Positions 22,625-33,866 of a DNA stretch of 64,000 bases are shown here, one piece after another. Below the pieces are notes generated by a model, which was not told the DNA's origin, made no database searches, and saw nothing but the letters and a program-made list of their open reading frames with translations. Positions within the stretch are counted from its first letter, which is position 1, and the number at the start of each line of letters is the position of its first letter. Source of the stretch: Amycolatopsis pithecellobii (lineage in GTDB: Bacteria > Actinomycetota > Actinomycetes > Mycobacteriales > Pseudonocardiaceae); assembly GCF_009707865.1 (NCBI RefSeq), contig NZ_WMBA01000045.1, positions 1-64,000 on the forward strand, read 5' to 3'. Both the position numbers and the translations under genes were made by a program.

Positions 22625-24640
22625 TCAGCGTGCGCCGAGCGCGGGGTCGGACAACGTGATCCCGCCCGTCTCCAGATGCCCGGCGAGGCGGCGCACGAAG
22701 GTGCCCGCGGTGACCGAAAGGTCGTACCAGCCGGCGGTGGCGCCGGTGTCCACGGAATGCGTGACCCGCGCGCCGGGTGGCACGTCGTAGGCCACCGGAC
22801 GGGTGGGCCCGTACGCGTCCGCGTTGGCGACGCTGGCCCGGACGGCGGTCTTCCCGCTGTTGACCAACACCACGTTCAGCTTGCCGTCCACCGGGCGTGC
22901 GGTGACCTCCACTGTGGACACACCACCGGCGAACCGCCGCACGAACCCGTTCGGCCCGTGCACGGCGAAGTCGTACGCGCCGCCGGAAAGGCTCCACTGC
23001 GCGGAAAGCCGCTGCCCAGCGCCAACGGTGTAACTCCACGGACCGTTCTGGTCACTGGCCGACGTCACGTGGAAGCACGCACCAGCCGGGCCGTCGCTGG
23101 CGAACCGCAACGAGAACGTGCCGCCTGTCACCTGGCTGTCGACGCTGAGGTCGTAGGGCAACGGCAGTGCGGGCCGGCGGCCGTGTTCTTGCCGTGGCAG
23201 CGCGGGGTTACCCGGCGGCACCGGGACGTAGTCGGGGTGGCGGTCGTGGTCCGGCGGCACGTAGCCGGCAGTGGAAGGCAGCGCCGGGACCGTGGTTTCC
23301 TTGCGGGAGAAGTCGAAAGCCGACGTCAGGTCCCCGGTGACGGCGCGGCGCCACGGTGAGATGTTCGGCTCGCGCACCCCGAACCGCCGCTCGATGAAGC
23401 GGATGATCGAGGTGTGGTCGAACACCTCGGAGCAGACGCGGCCGCCCTTGCTCCACGGTGACACCACGAGCATCGGGACCCGCTGGCCGAGACCGTAGGG
23501 CAGTCCATTGAGGACCTCACCTGTGGTGTCCACAGTGGACGCCCCCTGTGCGGCTGACAGCGGCGCGTACGGCGGCACGATGTGGTCGAAGAACCCGTCG
23601 TTTTCGTCGTAGGTGATCAGCAGCGCGGTCTTGCTCCACACCTCGGGCACCGCGGTCAGCGCGTCAAGGACCTGCGAGATGTACCAGGCGCCATAGTTCG
23701 CGGGCCAGTTCGGGTGCTCGGTGAACGCCTCGGGCGCGACGACCCAGGAGACCTGCGGCAGCCGCCCGGCCCGCACGTCGGCCTCGAGGATGTCGAAGAA
23801 CGTGCCGCCGTGCTTGACGTCCGTGCCGGTGCGCGCCTTGTCGTAGAGCGGGTTTCCCGGCTGGGCGTTGCGGTAGTTGTCGAAGTACAGCAACGAGTTG
23901 TCACCGTAGTTGCCGCGATAGGCGTCGCTGATCCAGCCCCAGCCGCCGGCGGCGTCAAGACCGTCACCGACGTCCTGGTAGATCTTCCACGAGACCCCCG
24001 CCTGTTCCAGCCGTTCCGGGTAGGTGGTCCAGCTGTACCCCTTCTCGTCGTTGCCGATGACCGGGCCGCCGCCCTTGCCGTCGTTGCCGGTGTACCCGGT
24101 CCACATGTAGTACCGGTTCGGGTCGGTGGAGCCCATGAACGAGCAGTGGTAGGCATCGCAGATGGTGAACGTGTCGGCCAGCGCGTAGTGGAAGGGAATG
24201 TCCTCGCGGGTCAGGTACGCCATCGTGGTGCTGCCCTTGGCCGGCACCCAGTTGTCGTACCTGCCCTGGTTCCACGCCGCGTGCGTGTCCGTCCAGCCGT
24301 GCGGGAGGTCCTGGATGAACTGCAGCCCCAGGTCGTTTGCCCGGGGCCGGAACGGCAGGAGCTCCTTCGTCCCGTCCGGCTGGTACCAGACAGGTTTGCC
24401 GTTCGCGAGCGCGACCGGACGCGGGTCGTCGAAACCGCGGACGCCGCGCAGCGACCCGAAATAGTGGTCGAACGAGCGGTTTTCCTGCATCAGTACGACG
24501 ATGTGCTCGATATCGCGCAAGCTCCCGGTGCGGTGGGCGGCGGGAATGGCCGCGGCGCGCGCGATGCTGCCGGACAGCATCGTCGCCGCGGCGCCACCCC
24601 CGGCCACCTGGAGGAACCGGCGGCGGTTGAGGTCGGTCAT
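22625..24640 (-). CDS. Tat-exported phosphocholine-specific phospholipase C
   Basis: 671 residues. A Tat signal ([11 protein letters not shown]) starts the protein. The phosphoesterase domain has [60 protein letters not shown] and [15 protein letters not shown]. Two C-terminal DUF756-type beta domains (about 480-660) are typical of the Pseudomonas PlcH/PlcN and Mycobacterium Plc family. It cleaves phosphatidylcholine and related lipids outside the membrane. ATG at 24640 is chosen because the Tat motif then starts at residue 5. It is divergent from msrA. Confidence 0.93.
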   Translation of the reverse strand: MTDLNRRRFLQVAGGGAAATMLSGSIARAAAIPAAHRTGSLRDIEHIVVLMQENRSFDHYFGSLRGVRGFDDPRPVALANGKPVWYQPDGTKELLPFRPRANDLGLQFIQDLPHGWTDTHAAWNQGRYDNWVPAKGSTTMAYLTREDIPFHYALADTFTICDAYHCSFMGSTDPNRYYMWTGYTGNDGKGGGPVIGNDEKGYSWTTYPERLEQAGVSWKIYQDVGDGLDAAGGWGWISDAYRGNYGDNSLLYFDNYRNAQPGNPLYDKARTGTDVKHGGTFFDILEADVRAGRLPQVSWVVAPEAFTEHPNWPANYGAWYISQVLDALTAVPEVWSKTALLITYDENDGFFDHIVPPYAPLSAAQGASTVDTTGEVLNGLPYGLGQRVPMLVVSPWSKGGRVCSEVFDHTSIIRFIERRFGVREPNISPWRRAVTGDLTSAFDFSRKETTVPALPSTAGYVPPDHDRHPDYVPVPPGNPALPRQEHGRRPALPLPYDLSVDSQVTGGTFSLRFASDGPAGACFHVTSASDQNGPWSYTVGAGQRLSAQWSLSGGAYDFAVHGPNGFVRRFAGGVSTVEVTARPVDGKLNVVLVNSGKTAVRASVANADAYGPTRPVAYDVPPGARVTHSVDTGATAGWYDLSVTAGTFVRRLAGHLETGGITLSDPALGAR

Positions 24641-24753
24641 GCGAACCAGTCTGGGCATCGTGCGCGGCGCGCGGTCGACCGTACGGCGAAGCTCTGGGAA
24701 ACATTCGGCTCGCGGGTAAGCTGGAACCGGCCCAGGCAGAAGGAGTGAAGACC

Positions 24754-25266
24754 ATGACAGCGCCCACCGAGAAGGCCATCCTCGCCGGCGGATGCTTCTG
24801 GGGCATGCAGGACCTCATCCGCAAGTACGACGGTGTCCTGGCCACCCGCGTCGGGTACACCGGCGGTGACGTGCCGAACGCGACGTACTACAACCACGGC
24901 ACGCATGCCGAGGCGATCGAGATCCTGTTCGACCCGCAGAAGATCAGCTACCGCAGGCTGCTGGAGTTCTTCTTCCAGATCCACGATCCGACGACGAAGA
25001 ATCGGCAGGGCAACGATGTCGGGCTGAGCTACCGGTCGGCGATCTTCTACCTCGGAGACGAGCAGAAGCGGATCGCCGAGGACACGATCGCGGATGTGGA
25101 CGCGTCCGGGTTGTGGCCGGGCAAGGTCGTCACCGAGGTCGCCCCGGCAGGCCCGTTCTGGGAAGCGGAGCCGGAGCACCAGGACTACCTGGAGCGCTAC
25201 CCGAACGGCTACACCTGCCACTTCATCCGGCCGGACTGGAAGCTGCCCGCCCGCTCCACCACGTGA
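24754..25266 (+). CDS. msrA: Peptide methionine-S-sulfoxide reductase
   Basis: 170 residues. It reduces the S-epimer of methionine sulfoxide in proteins. The catalytic GCFWG motif lies near residue 13 (C14). [30 protein letters not shown] and [19 protein letters not shown] are conserved family blocks. The usual C-terminal resolving cysteine region is short, with Cys in GYTCHFI. ATG at 24754 has AGGAG eight bases upstream; the GTG at 24745 would overlap the Shine-Dalgarno. Confidence 0.95.
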   Translation: MTAPTEKAILAGGCFWGMQDLIRKYDGVLATRVGYTGGDVPNATYYNHGTHAEAIEILFDPQKISYRRLLEFFFQIHDPTTKNRQGNDVGLSYRSAIFYLGDEQKRIAEDTIADVDASGLWPGKVVTEVAPAGPFWEAEPEHQDYLERYPNGYTCHFIRPDWKLPARSTT

Positions 25267-25272
25267 TCGCGA

Positions 25273-25307
25273 ACCCGGCCAGTGCCCCTTTGTGGCATTG
25301 GCCGGGT
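25273..25307. terminator. Bidirectional hairpin between msrA and the ABC operon
   Basis: ACCCGGCCAGTGCC (25273-25286) pairs with GGCATTGGCCGGGT (25294-25307) with one G-T wobble and a seven-base loop. It starts seven bases after the msrA stop and ends three bases before the ABC ATPase stop. No U-run is present, as is common in actinomycetes. Confidence 0.7.
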
Positions 25308-25309
25308 GC

Positions 25310-26865
<1,556 letters not shown>

Positions 26866-26869
<4 letters not shown>

Positions 26870-27693
26870 AGTCGTTCCCCTTCCAGTGCACGGGAAATCC
26901 GGTTGGCGGACAGGACGACCGCGGCGATCACCAGCCCCGGCAGTGTGGTCATCCACCACGCGCTCGCGAGGAACGAACGGCCACCGGCGACGAGCGAGCC
27001 CCATTCCGGCGTCGGCGGCGCCGCCCCGTAGCCGAGGAAGCTCAACGCGGAGATCTCCAGCACCGCGGTGCCGAAGGTCAGTACCGCGAGCACCAGCACC
27101 GGCCCGGCGGAGTTGGGCAGGATATGCCGGGTCAGCACGCCGAACCAGCGCACTCCCCCGGCGCGTGCCGCTTCGACGTACACGCCGGTGCGCACGCGCA
27201 GCACCTCCGCGCGCATCAACCGGGCGAAGTGGGCAACGTTCGCCACACCGACCGCGATGGCGACCTTCATGGTGCCGAACCCGAGCGCGGTGACCAGCGC
27301 GAGCGACAGCAGAATCGGTGGCACGGCGAGGAAAACGTCCATCACCCGCATCAGCACCGAGTCGAGCCAGCCGCCCCGCGCACCGGCGACCAGCCCGAGC
27401 ACCGAACCCACGACGAGGGCGACGAGCACCGCGGAAACGGCCGCCTGCAAGGAAAGTCCGGCACCGTGCACGACCCTGGCGAACACGTCGCGCCCGGTTT
27501 CGTCGGTGCCGAACAGGTGCGCGGCCGAGGGGGCGCGCAGCTTCTCCCGCGGCACACCGGCGAGCGGGTCGTAGCGGGTGAACAGGCTCGGTGCCAGCGC
27601 CCACGCGATCACCAGCAGAAGCACCACAGTGGACAGTACGAGTCCCGGTCGCCGAAGCACGAAGCCGGGGCGCACGGCGAGGACGTCAACCAT
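26866..27693 (-). CDS. ABC permease, DppC type
   Basis: 275 residues. An N-terminal membrane helix is followed by five more. The EAA loop appears as EAARAGGVRWFGVLTRHILPNSAGPVLV. TDETGRDVFARVVHGA is the classical DppC/OppC mark. It pairs with the permease encoded just upstream, with an eight-base overlap. The cargo is probably a peptide-like or small organic compound, and the neighbouring monooxygenases suggest an organosulfur compound. Confidence 0.93.
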
Positions 27694-28657
27694 GAACGAG
27701 TTCCTTCCTGGCCTGCGCCACCGGGTTCTGCCGGACTCGCGGATCGAGCAGCGGGTACACCAGGTCCACGGCCAGGTTGATCACCACGAAGAAGAACGCG
27801 GCCAGCACGATCACCGCCTGCACCACGGGAATGTCCTGCCCGTTGACGGCCACGGTCGTCACCCGGCCGACACCGTCGCGGGAGAACACGGTCTCGGTGA
27901 CCACCGAACCCGCGAGCAGCTGGCCGGCCACTACGCCGATCATCGTCAGCACCGGGATCGCCGCGTTGCGCAGCGCATGTCCGAAGTGGACACGACCGCG
28001 CCCGGCGCCCTTGGCCCGCACCGTTTCGATGTAGGGCTCGGCGAGCTGGGTGCGCAGGCTTCTCGCCAGCACCTGGCCGATGACCGCACCGGTCGGCAGG
28101 GCGAGCGTGATCGCGGGCAGGATCAGCGACTGCAGGCCGTGGTTGCCCAGGGCGGGTAGCACGCGCAGCTGGAACGAGAAGATCTGCACCAGGACGAGGC
28201 CGACCCAGAAGACCGGCAGCGAAATTCCCAGCGGTGGCAGGGAAAGCAGCAGGTTTCCGAGCCACTTCGCGCGGGTGTAGGTGCCGGCGAGCGCCGCGCC
28301 ACCACCGAAGACGATGGCCAGCACGAGTCCCAGCCCGCCGATGGCCAGCGTGGGCGGAAGCGCGCTGAGCACCATGTGCGTGGCTTTGTCACCGGTGACG
28401 ACCGAGCGCCCGAAATCACCGTGCAGCGCGCCGAGTAAGCGTTTTCCGTACTGCACGGGCAACGGATCGTCCAGCCCGTACTCGGCCCGCGCCTGCGCCA
28501 GCTGGTCCGCGGTGAGGGTCGCCGAGCCCTCACCGCCGCCCAGCTTCGACAGCACCGCGTCGCCCGGCAACAGGTACAGGATCACGAACGACAACGTGAA
28601 CGCCGCCCACAGCACGACCACGGCCTGCAGGACCCGGCGCAGGACGTAGTACCTCAT
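27686..28657 (-). CDS. ABC permease, DppB type
   Basis: 323 residues, six membrane segments. The start MRYYVLRRVLQAVVVLWAAFTLSF is typical. The EAA-like loop is YIETVRAKGAGRGRVHFGHALRNAAIPVLT. Several deletions or substitutions in the periplasmic loop are family-normal. The ATG overlaps the solute-binding protein stop (ATGA), giving a continuous transcript. Confidence 0.93.
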   Translation of the reverse strand: MRYYVLRRVLQAVVVLWAAFTLSFVILYLLPGDAVLSKLGGGEGSATLTADQLAQARAEYGLDDPLPVQYGKRLLGALHGDFGRSVVTGDKATHMVLSALPPTLAIGGLGLVLAIVFGGGAALAGTYTRAKWLGNLLLSLPPLGISLPVFWVGLVLVQIFSFQLRVLPALGNHGLQSLILPAITLALPTGAVIGQVLARSLRTQLAEPYIETVRAKGAGRGRVHFGHALRNAAIPVLTMIGVVAGQLLAGSVVTETVFSRDGVGRVTTVAVNGQDIPVVQAVIVLAAFFFVVINLAVDLVYPLLDPRVRQNPVAQARKELVHG

Positions 28658-30252
28658 GCGCCGGAAACCCAGGTGTCGAACAGCTGCAGCCGCGACGACG
28701 CCTCGAACCCGAGCGCGTGCGCGTTCGGCCCGAGCGCGACCACCTGCGTCAGCTCGAACACGGGAATCGAGTAGGCCTGCTCGACGATGATCCGCTGGGC
28801 CTGCTCGGCGGCGGGCTTGCGGACCGCCGGGTCGAGCGAGGCCGCCTGTTGCTCGAGCGGTGCGTCGATCGGGTTGCCCGGCGCGAGCTTGCTGCGGTTG
28901 GTGGTCTTGGTGGAGAAGGTGAGGCGCAGGATGTCGGGATCCGCGCGAGTCACGTTGTACCAGAAGAAATCGTAGTTCCCGGTCTGCTGCAGCTGCACGG
29001 TTTCGGCGGCGGTGCGCTGGTCGAGACGCAGCTCGAAACCGATCTTCTTGAGCTGCTGCTGGACGAGCTCCAGCACGCTCTGGCTCTGGTTGAACACCGC
29101 GGCGAACGCCACGGACGCGGACAGCCGCTGTCCGTTCTTGACCCGGATCCCGTCTGGACCGGATACCCAGCCGTCGGCGTCGAGCAGCGCCGCCGCGCCG
29201 GCCGGGTCGAAGGCCAGCTGCTGGGACAGGTTGGTATACAAGGGAGTTGTCGACGCGAGGATGCTCGTGGCCGGCTTGTAGTTGGGGCTCAGCACCGTGT
29301 CCACCACCTCGGGCCGGTTGATGCCCTTGGTGATCGCCTGCCGCACCTTGTCATCGGACAGCACACCCCGGCTCACGTTGGCCTGCAGGTTGAACACGAT
29401 GCCGGGGTTGGGCCGGGTCTGTTCGGTGAACCCGTTGCCCTGGAACTGCGCCTCGTCGACCGGCTGCACCTCGGTGGTCGCGGTGAGCTGTCCGGACAGC
29501 AGGCTGCCGGTGCGCACGCCGGGCTCCGGCACGATCTTGTAGTTCACTGCGTCGAGATAGGCCTCGCCCTGGTGCTTCCACAACGACGAGCCCCACGCGT
29601 AACCCTTGCGCTTGGAGATCACGATTTCCGAGTTCTGCTTGAAGCTGGTGAACACGAACGGACCGGAGCCGATGAGTCCGTCGCCCTGGCAACGCTGCTC
29701 GGCCGACTTCTGGTACGCCGCCGGGGCGAGCAGGCCAAGTGACATCGTCGAGCTCGCCTGCAGGAACTGCGCATTGGGCGAGGAGAAATTGATCCGGACC
29801 GTCTGCGGGTCCACCACGGTGGCGCCGGAGTACGCGGCCAGATATCCCACTCCCAGCTGCGATTTCGCACCGAGGGCTTTGATGCCGTCGTAGCTCGTCT
29901 TCACCGCGTTGGCGTCCACCGGTGTGCCGTCGGAAAAGGTGGCGCCGGTGCGCAGGTGGAAGGTGAAGCTCGTGGAATCGGCGTTGACCTCCCAGGACTG
30001 CGCGAGCCACGGCTTGATCTCGCCGGTGGCCGAATCCTGGTCGGTGAGCGAGTCGACGAGCTGGCGGCCCACGTTCAGGCTGGCGTTCGTACCTGCCTGT
30101 TGCGGGTCGAGGCAGTCGGGGTTCGAGCCGACCGCGAGGGTCAGCGTGCCACCGGCACGCGGCGGTCCCGCGTCGGCGGTCGTGGCGCCGGACGAGCATG
30201 CCGCAAGGGCGAGCACCGGCACGGCGGCAATGGACGGGATCAGCACACGCAT
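28654..30252 (-). CDS. Family 5 solute-binding lipoprotein
   Basis: About 532 residues. A lipobox (VLALAACSSG) ends the signal peptide, with Cys near residue 19, so the mature protein is lipid-anchored outside. SBP_bac_5 blocks: GGTLTLAVGSNPDCLDPQQ, KPWLAQSWEV, FHLRTGATFSDGTPVDANAVK, FYW-type region near the end. It delivers its ligand to the DppBC/DF-type permease. ATG 30252 is chosen to fit a normal signal peptide; GTG 30264 is possible. Neither has a strong Shine-Dalgarno. Confidence 0.9.
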   Translation of the reverse strand: MRVLIPSIAAVPVLALAACSSGATTADAGPPRAGGTLTLAVGSNPDCLDPQQAGTNASLNVGRQLVDSLTDQDSATGEIKPWLAQSWEVNADSTSFTFHLRTGATFSDGTPVDANAVKTSYDGIKALGAKSQLGVGYLAAYSGATVVDPQTVRINFSSPNAQFLQASSTMSLGLLAPAAYQKSAEQRCQGDGLIGSGPFVFTSFKQNSEIVISKRKGYAWGSSLWKHQGEAYLDAVNYKIVPEPGVRTGSLLSGQLTATTEVQPVDEAQFQGNGFTEQTRPNPGIVFNLQANVSRGVLSDDKVRQAITKGINRPEVVDTVLSPNYKPATSILASTTPLYTNLSQQLAFDPAGAAALLDADGWVSGPDGIRVKNGQRLSASVAFAAVFNQSQSVLELVQQQLKKIGFELRLDQRTAAETVQLQQTGNYDFFWYNVTRADPDILRLTFSTKTTNRSKLAPGNPIDAPLEQQAASLDPAVRKPAAEQAQRIIVEQAYSIPVFELTQVVALGPNAHALGFEASSRLQLFDTWVSGA

Positions 30253-30286
30253 GCGGGAAGACACGCGGTCACGCTAAAGTGCGAAA

Positions 30287-30371
30287 CCCTGTCCCGGCAG
30301 GGATTCCAGATACTGGACATCGGGTCCATGGTGGGCAGTCCAGCATCCGGGAGGAATGGTGCGACTCCCGG
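30287..30371 (-). promoter_or_regulatory. Three consecutive hairpins in the leader of the solute-binding protein
   Basis: In transcript order: CCGGGAG/CTCCCGG (30371-30365 with 30353-30347), CTGGAC/GTCCAG (30343-30338 with 30318-30313), and CCCTG/CAGGG (30302-30298 with 30291-30287). All three are perfect stems in the 126-bp gap after the PLP-fold gene. They may stabilise the binding-protein mRNA, which is often needed in excess, or attenuate transcription. Confidence 0.5.
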
Positions 30372-30378
30372 CTGGGCG

Positions 30379-31458
30379 CTAAGGTCTGCCGCGCGCCGCG
30401 GCCGCGATGAGCCCGGCGAGGGTGATGGCCAGTCCGGGATCGTCCGGCAGCAGCCCGATCGTCACATACACGTGTTGCCCGGCGGGCGGTCGCGAGTGGT
30501 ACCTGCTGCCGGCGGCGACCGAAACCCCCTGTGCCGCAAGGCTCATGAGCGCCCGGATCTCGTCCGCGACCGGCACCCACAGTCCGAGCCCGTCGGTGGT
30601 GTGCACCACGATGTCTTCCGCCCGCAGCGCGGCGGCCAGCGCTGCCCGGCGTGCGGCGTACCGGGTCCGCGCCTGCCGCAACAACGCGCCGGTGTCCGGA
30701 TCGTCGATCAGAAATGCCTGTGTGTCCTGCAAAATCCGGCCGGTCCACGTGGTGTCGAGCGCACGCAACCGCCGGACGCGTTCCACCAGCCACGCCGGAC
30801 CGGCCACGACACCGCTGCGCAATTCGGGACCGTAGGCGTGGCAATAGGAACGCACATGCAGCACATCCGGCAGCAGCGTCCCGAGACTCATCGGCGACGC
30901 GGCGGAAAGCGGCCCGAGCGCGTCGTATTCCAGCACCGTCAAGCCGTCCAGTGACGCGGCGAGACCGGCAAGCCGTTCGCGGGACACCGAAAGCCCGGTG
31001 GGTACCGCGACGCGTGGCTGATGGACGAACGCGACCGGACGGCGGGCGAGTGCCTCCGCGAGGGATGCCGGTTCCGGACCCTCGTGGTCGCAGGTCACCG
31101 GGACGATCCGGATTCGCAAGTCCCGCAAGGTTTCCAGGATCAGCGGGTCGGTGGGCTCGGCCACCGCCACCACATCGCCGGCGCGTGCGACCGCGTGGCA
31201 GGCCAGCCTGAACCCGTCGGCGCCACTGCCGGCGACGGTCCAGTCCGCCGCCGGGTACGGCCAGGTCGGGGTGACCGCGGCGAGCAACCGCGGCGTGATC
31301 CCGTCCTGCTCGTCCACGGGCCGCCAGCGGGCACGGGCACCCGCGGCCACCGCGTCCTCCAGGGGCGGCAGCAGGGCGGGATCAGGCCGCACGTGTTCCA
31401 GATCGATCGACGACCAGCCGAGTTTCGCGGCCGTGTCCAAACCGGACTCCCTCCGCAT
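30379..31458 (-). CDS. PLP-fold aminotransferase-like protein lacking the catalytic lysine
   Basis: 359 residues of the MocR/class I aminotransferase fold but without the GntR-type DNA-binding domain. The aspartate that contacts the pyridine nitrogen is present (LEYDALGPLS). In relatives the PLP lysine sits in a GxFSKxLxPxLRxG pattern; here the matching stretch is VRSYCHAYGPELRSG, with His where Lys is expected. No other lysine is near. It is therefore probably not a normal transaminase; it may bind ligand or PLP non-covalently. It lies inside the organosulfur operon, after an SsuD-like gene and before the binding protein. Confidence 0.75.
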   Translation of the reverse strand: MRRESGLDTAAKLGWSSIDLEHVRPDPALLPPLEDAVAAGARARWRPVDEQDGITPRLLAAVTPTWPYPAADWTVAGSGADGFRLACHAVARAGDVVAVAEPTDPLILETLRDLRIRIVPVTCDHEGPEPASLAEALARRPVAFVHQPRVAVPTGLSVSRERLAGLAASLDGLTVLEYDALGPLSAASPMSLGTLLPDVLHVRSYCHAYGPELRSGVVAGPAWLVERVRRLRALDTTWTGRILQDTQAFLIDDPDTGALLRQARTRYAARRAALAAALRAEDIVVHTTDGLGLWVPVADEIRALMSLAAQGVSVAAGSRYHSRPPAGQHVYVTIGLLPDDPGLAITLAGLIAAAARGRP

Positions 31459-31485
31459 TGCCGTGTGTTCAATACTGCGCCGTTC

Positions 31486-31578
31486 GTTACTAATCCGACG
31501 GCAGCCACGGCGGAAAGGGGTTTCTGCGAGCAGGTCGGCTGCGGCCCGTATCCGCCTACTTTCCGTCGCATCAGTAAC
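31486..31578 (-). promoter_or_regulatory. Long inverted repeat forming a possible structured RNA leader
   Basis: CCGTCGCATCAGTAAC (31563-31578) and GTTACTAATCCGACGG (31486-31501) pair at 14 of 16 positions around 61 nt. Within the loop GGCGG can pair with CCGCC. Alternative pairings AAAG/CTTT and GCAGCC/GGCTGC cross it. It lies between the SsuD-like stop (31608) and the PLP-fold gene start (31458). It could be a riboswitch, an attenuator or two inverted operator copies. Confidence 0.5.
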
Positions 31579-31607
31579 AGGAGACCATCACCACGGGTCC
31601 CGTCTCA

Positions 31608-32732
31608 CTACCTGAGAGCCGGGGCCTCCGCGTTCGCCAGCAGGCCGCGGCGGGCGAGCTCCGGCCGGACGCCTTCGCCGAACCAGTACGCCTCTTCGAG
31701 ATGCGGATAGCCGGACAGGACGAATTCCTCGATCCCGACCGCGTGGTATTCCTCGATGAGGTCGGCCACCTCGGCGTGGCTGCCGACGAGCGCCGTGCCA
31801 GCGCCGCCGCGCACCAGGCCGATCCCGGCCCACAGATGCGGGTGGATTTCGAGAGAGCGCGCGTCACCGTCGAACCTGCCTCCGTGCAGCGCGGTTATTC
31901 GCTTCTGCCCCACCGAATCCCCGGCGGCGAACTTCGCCTGCGAGGCCGCGACGTCCACGGGGTCGAACTGGTCGTACAGCTGCTGGGCCTGCGCCCACGC
32001 CGCGGCCGAGGTGTCGCGGCTGATGGTGTGCAGGCGAATCCCGAACCGCAGCTCCCGCCCCGCGTCGGCGGCCAGCTTGCGCAGCCTGGCTATCTTCTCC
32101 GCGACGGCCGCAGGTGGCTCACCCCAGGTCAGGTGCACGTCCGCGCGCCGCGCCGCGACCTGCATGCCCGCGTCGGAGGAACCGCCGAAATACAGCTGTG
32201 GCACGGGATCGGGCGTGGTGTACGCGGTGGCGCCCTCGATCTGGTAGTACCGGCCGGCGAAATCGGCAGGCTCCCCCGCCCAGATCTCCCGCATGACGGC
32301 AAGGAACTCGTCGGTGCGGTCGTACCGTTCGTCGTGGGACAAGTAATCGCCGAACCGCGCCTGCTCCACCGGGTCGCCGCCGGTGACCACGTTGAGCAAC
32401 AGCCGCCCGCCCGAAACCTGCTGGTAGGTCACGGCTTGTTGCGCGGCGAGCGTCGGGGTGATCGAGCCCGGCCGGAACGCCACCAGGAACTTGATGCGCT
32501 GGGTGACGCCCAGCAGCGCGGCGGTGGTGAGCCACGCGTCCTGGCACCAGCTTCCGGTGGGCGTGAGCATCCCGGTGAACCCGAGCCGCTCGGCGGCCTG
32601 CGCGACCTGTGCCAGGTAGCCGATCTCCGGTTCCCGTGGGATACCGGCACCGAAAGCGCTTTCCGAGGGCTTGTCCACAATGGACCGACCGTCGCCGTGG
32701 GTCGGCAGGAACCAGTGCAGCGTCACGCTCAT
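31608..32732 (-). CDS. SsuD-like FMNH2-dependent alkanesulfonate monooxygenase
   Basis: 374 residues of the luciferase-like superfamily, closest in pattern to SsuD: LHWFLPTHGD, PTGSWCQDAWLTTAALLGVTQRIKFLVAFRPG, SGGRLLLNVVTGGDP and YFGGSSDAGMQVAARRADVHLTWGEPP. SsuD splits sulfonates to aldehyde and sulfite using reduced flavin from a partner reductase. Its ATG follows the stop of the acyl-CoA-dehydrogenase-like gene directly (TAGATG). No flavin reductase is found nearby. Confidence 0.9.
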   Translation of the reverse strand: MSVTLHWFLPTHGDGRSIVDKPSESAFGAGIPREPEIGYLAQVAQAAERLGFTGMLTPTGSWCQDAWLTTAALLGVTQRIKFLVAFRPGSITPTLAAQQAVTYQQVSGGRLLLNVVTGGDPVEQARFGDYLSHDERYDRTDEFLAVMREIWAGEPADFAGRYYQIEGATAYTTPDPVPQLYFGGSSDAGMQVAARRADVHLTWGEPPAAVAEKIARLRKLAADAGRELRFGIRLHTISRDTSAAAWAQAQQLYDQFDPVDVAASQAKFAAGDSVGQKRITALHGGRFDGDARSLEIHPHLWAGIGLVRGGAGTALVGSHAEVADLIEEYHAVGIEEFVLSGYPHLEEAYWFGEGVRPELARRGLLANAEAPALR

Positions 32733-33857
32733 CTATGTGCCTCCCAGTACCGTGCGGCCGAGTGCGGTCAGCACGGCGTCGTCCTGCGGGGTGTGCACCC
32801 GGCTGCACAGGATGTCGCGGTAATGGCGTTGCAGCGGGGAATGCCGGGTCAGCCCGGGGTTCCCGGCGAGCGCGAGCGCCTGCTCCACGGCGGAGATCAG
32901 CGCCCGCGTGGCCAGTACCTTCGCGACACCGACCCGGGCCGGTGCGCCGGGATCACCTTCGTCGAGCCGCCGGGCGAGGCCGAACAGCAACTCCTCGGCA
33001 CCCTGGATCGCGGCGGCGATCTCACCGGCGCCCGTTTCGAACCTCGGCAGCGTGGCCAGCGGTTTGCCCAGTCCGGATGGCACCCGGTCGCGCAGAAAAC
33101 CCACCAGCCAGTCGAGCGCGTTGCGGGCCACGCCCAGGTACAGCGCCGGAAGCGCCAGCTGCCAGGTCAATGCCGCCGGCGGCCGCACACTGTCCGGAGT
33201 GGACAGTTCGAGCGAACCTTCCACCGGTACGTCGGTGAAAATGACGTCGTGGCTGGCACTGGCGCGCAGGCCCAGATGGTCCCACGTCGGCTCGATCTCG
33301 ATACCGGGTGAACCGGCGCGCACCAGGAACCCGCCGACGCGCGGTTCAGGTTCATCGGTGCGTGCCCACACCACCATCCACTCGAGACCGGCCGAACCCG
33401 TCGAGTAGATCTTGCGCCCGGACAGCGACCAGCCGCCGGCCGTGCGCCGCGCGACGGTCTCCGGCAGGCCACCGCGGCTCGGTGAACCCAGCGCGGGCTC
33501 CACGCGCAGCGCGTTGATCAGCACCGGCCGCCGCGCCGAGTCCGCCAGCACCGCCCGGTAGACCTCCTCGGGCCAGCTGGGCTGTTCTCCTTGTGCCGCA
33601 TGGGAGAACAACGTCATCGCCGTGATCAGCGCGACCGACGGGTCACCACGGCCGAGCTCGGCGAGCAGCCGCGCGGTGTCGAGGATTCCCGCGCCCTGCC
33701 CGCCGTAACGGGGATGCACGGTGCTCGTCAGCAGCCCGGCCGAGTGCACGAGTTCGATGCCCTCGAAAGGAAAGCTGCCGTCCTGATCATGCTGCCCGGC
33801 ACGCGCCGCGAGTTCGCGGACGATGCCCGGCAGGCTGGGGGCGGCAACGGTCGTCAC
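32733..33857 (-). CDS. Acyl-CoA-dehydrogenase-like flavin monooxygenase (SfnB/DszC type)
   Basis: About 374 residues. The three-domain acyl-CoA dehydrogenase fold is visible: helical N-terminus with HPRYGGQGAGILDTARLLAELGRGDPSVAL, middle domain with WSLSGRKIYSTGSAGLEWMVVWAR, and C-terminal helices. The catalytic glutamate of true dehydrogenases is not evident. Such proteins beside LLM monooxygenases (SfnB, DszC) take part in sulfone or sulfur-heterocycle oxidation. Start is GTG 33857 or 33866, uncertain. It is the first gene of the operon running to 25310. Confidence 0.82.
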   Translation of the reverse strand: MTTVAAPSLPGIVRELAARAGQHDQDGSFPFEGIELVHSAGLLTSTVHPRYGGQGAGILDTARLLAELGRGDPSVALITAMTLFSHAAQGEQPSWPEEVYRAVLADSARRPVLINALRVEPALGSPSRGGLPETVARRTAGGWSLSGRKIYSTGSAGLEWMVVWARTDEPEPRVGGFLVRAGSPGIEIEPTWDHLGLRASASHDVIFTDVPVEGSLELSTPDSVRPPAALTWQLALPALYLGVARNALDWLVGFLRDRVPSGLGKPLATLPRFETGAGEIAAAIQGAEELLFGLARRLDEGDPGAPARVGVAKVLATRALISAVEQALALAGNPGLTRHSPLQRHYRDILCSRVHTPQDDAVLTALGRTVLGGT

Positions 33858-33866
33858 GAGCCTCAC

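Noticed and set aside
30265..30378. SAM or T-box riboswitch before the binding protein
   Set aside because: The three simple stems do not match any riboswitch consensus I know; no T-box bulge sequence.
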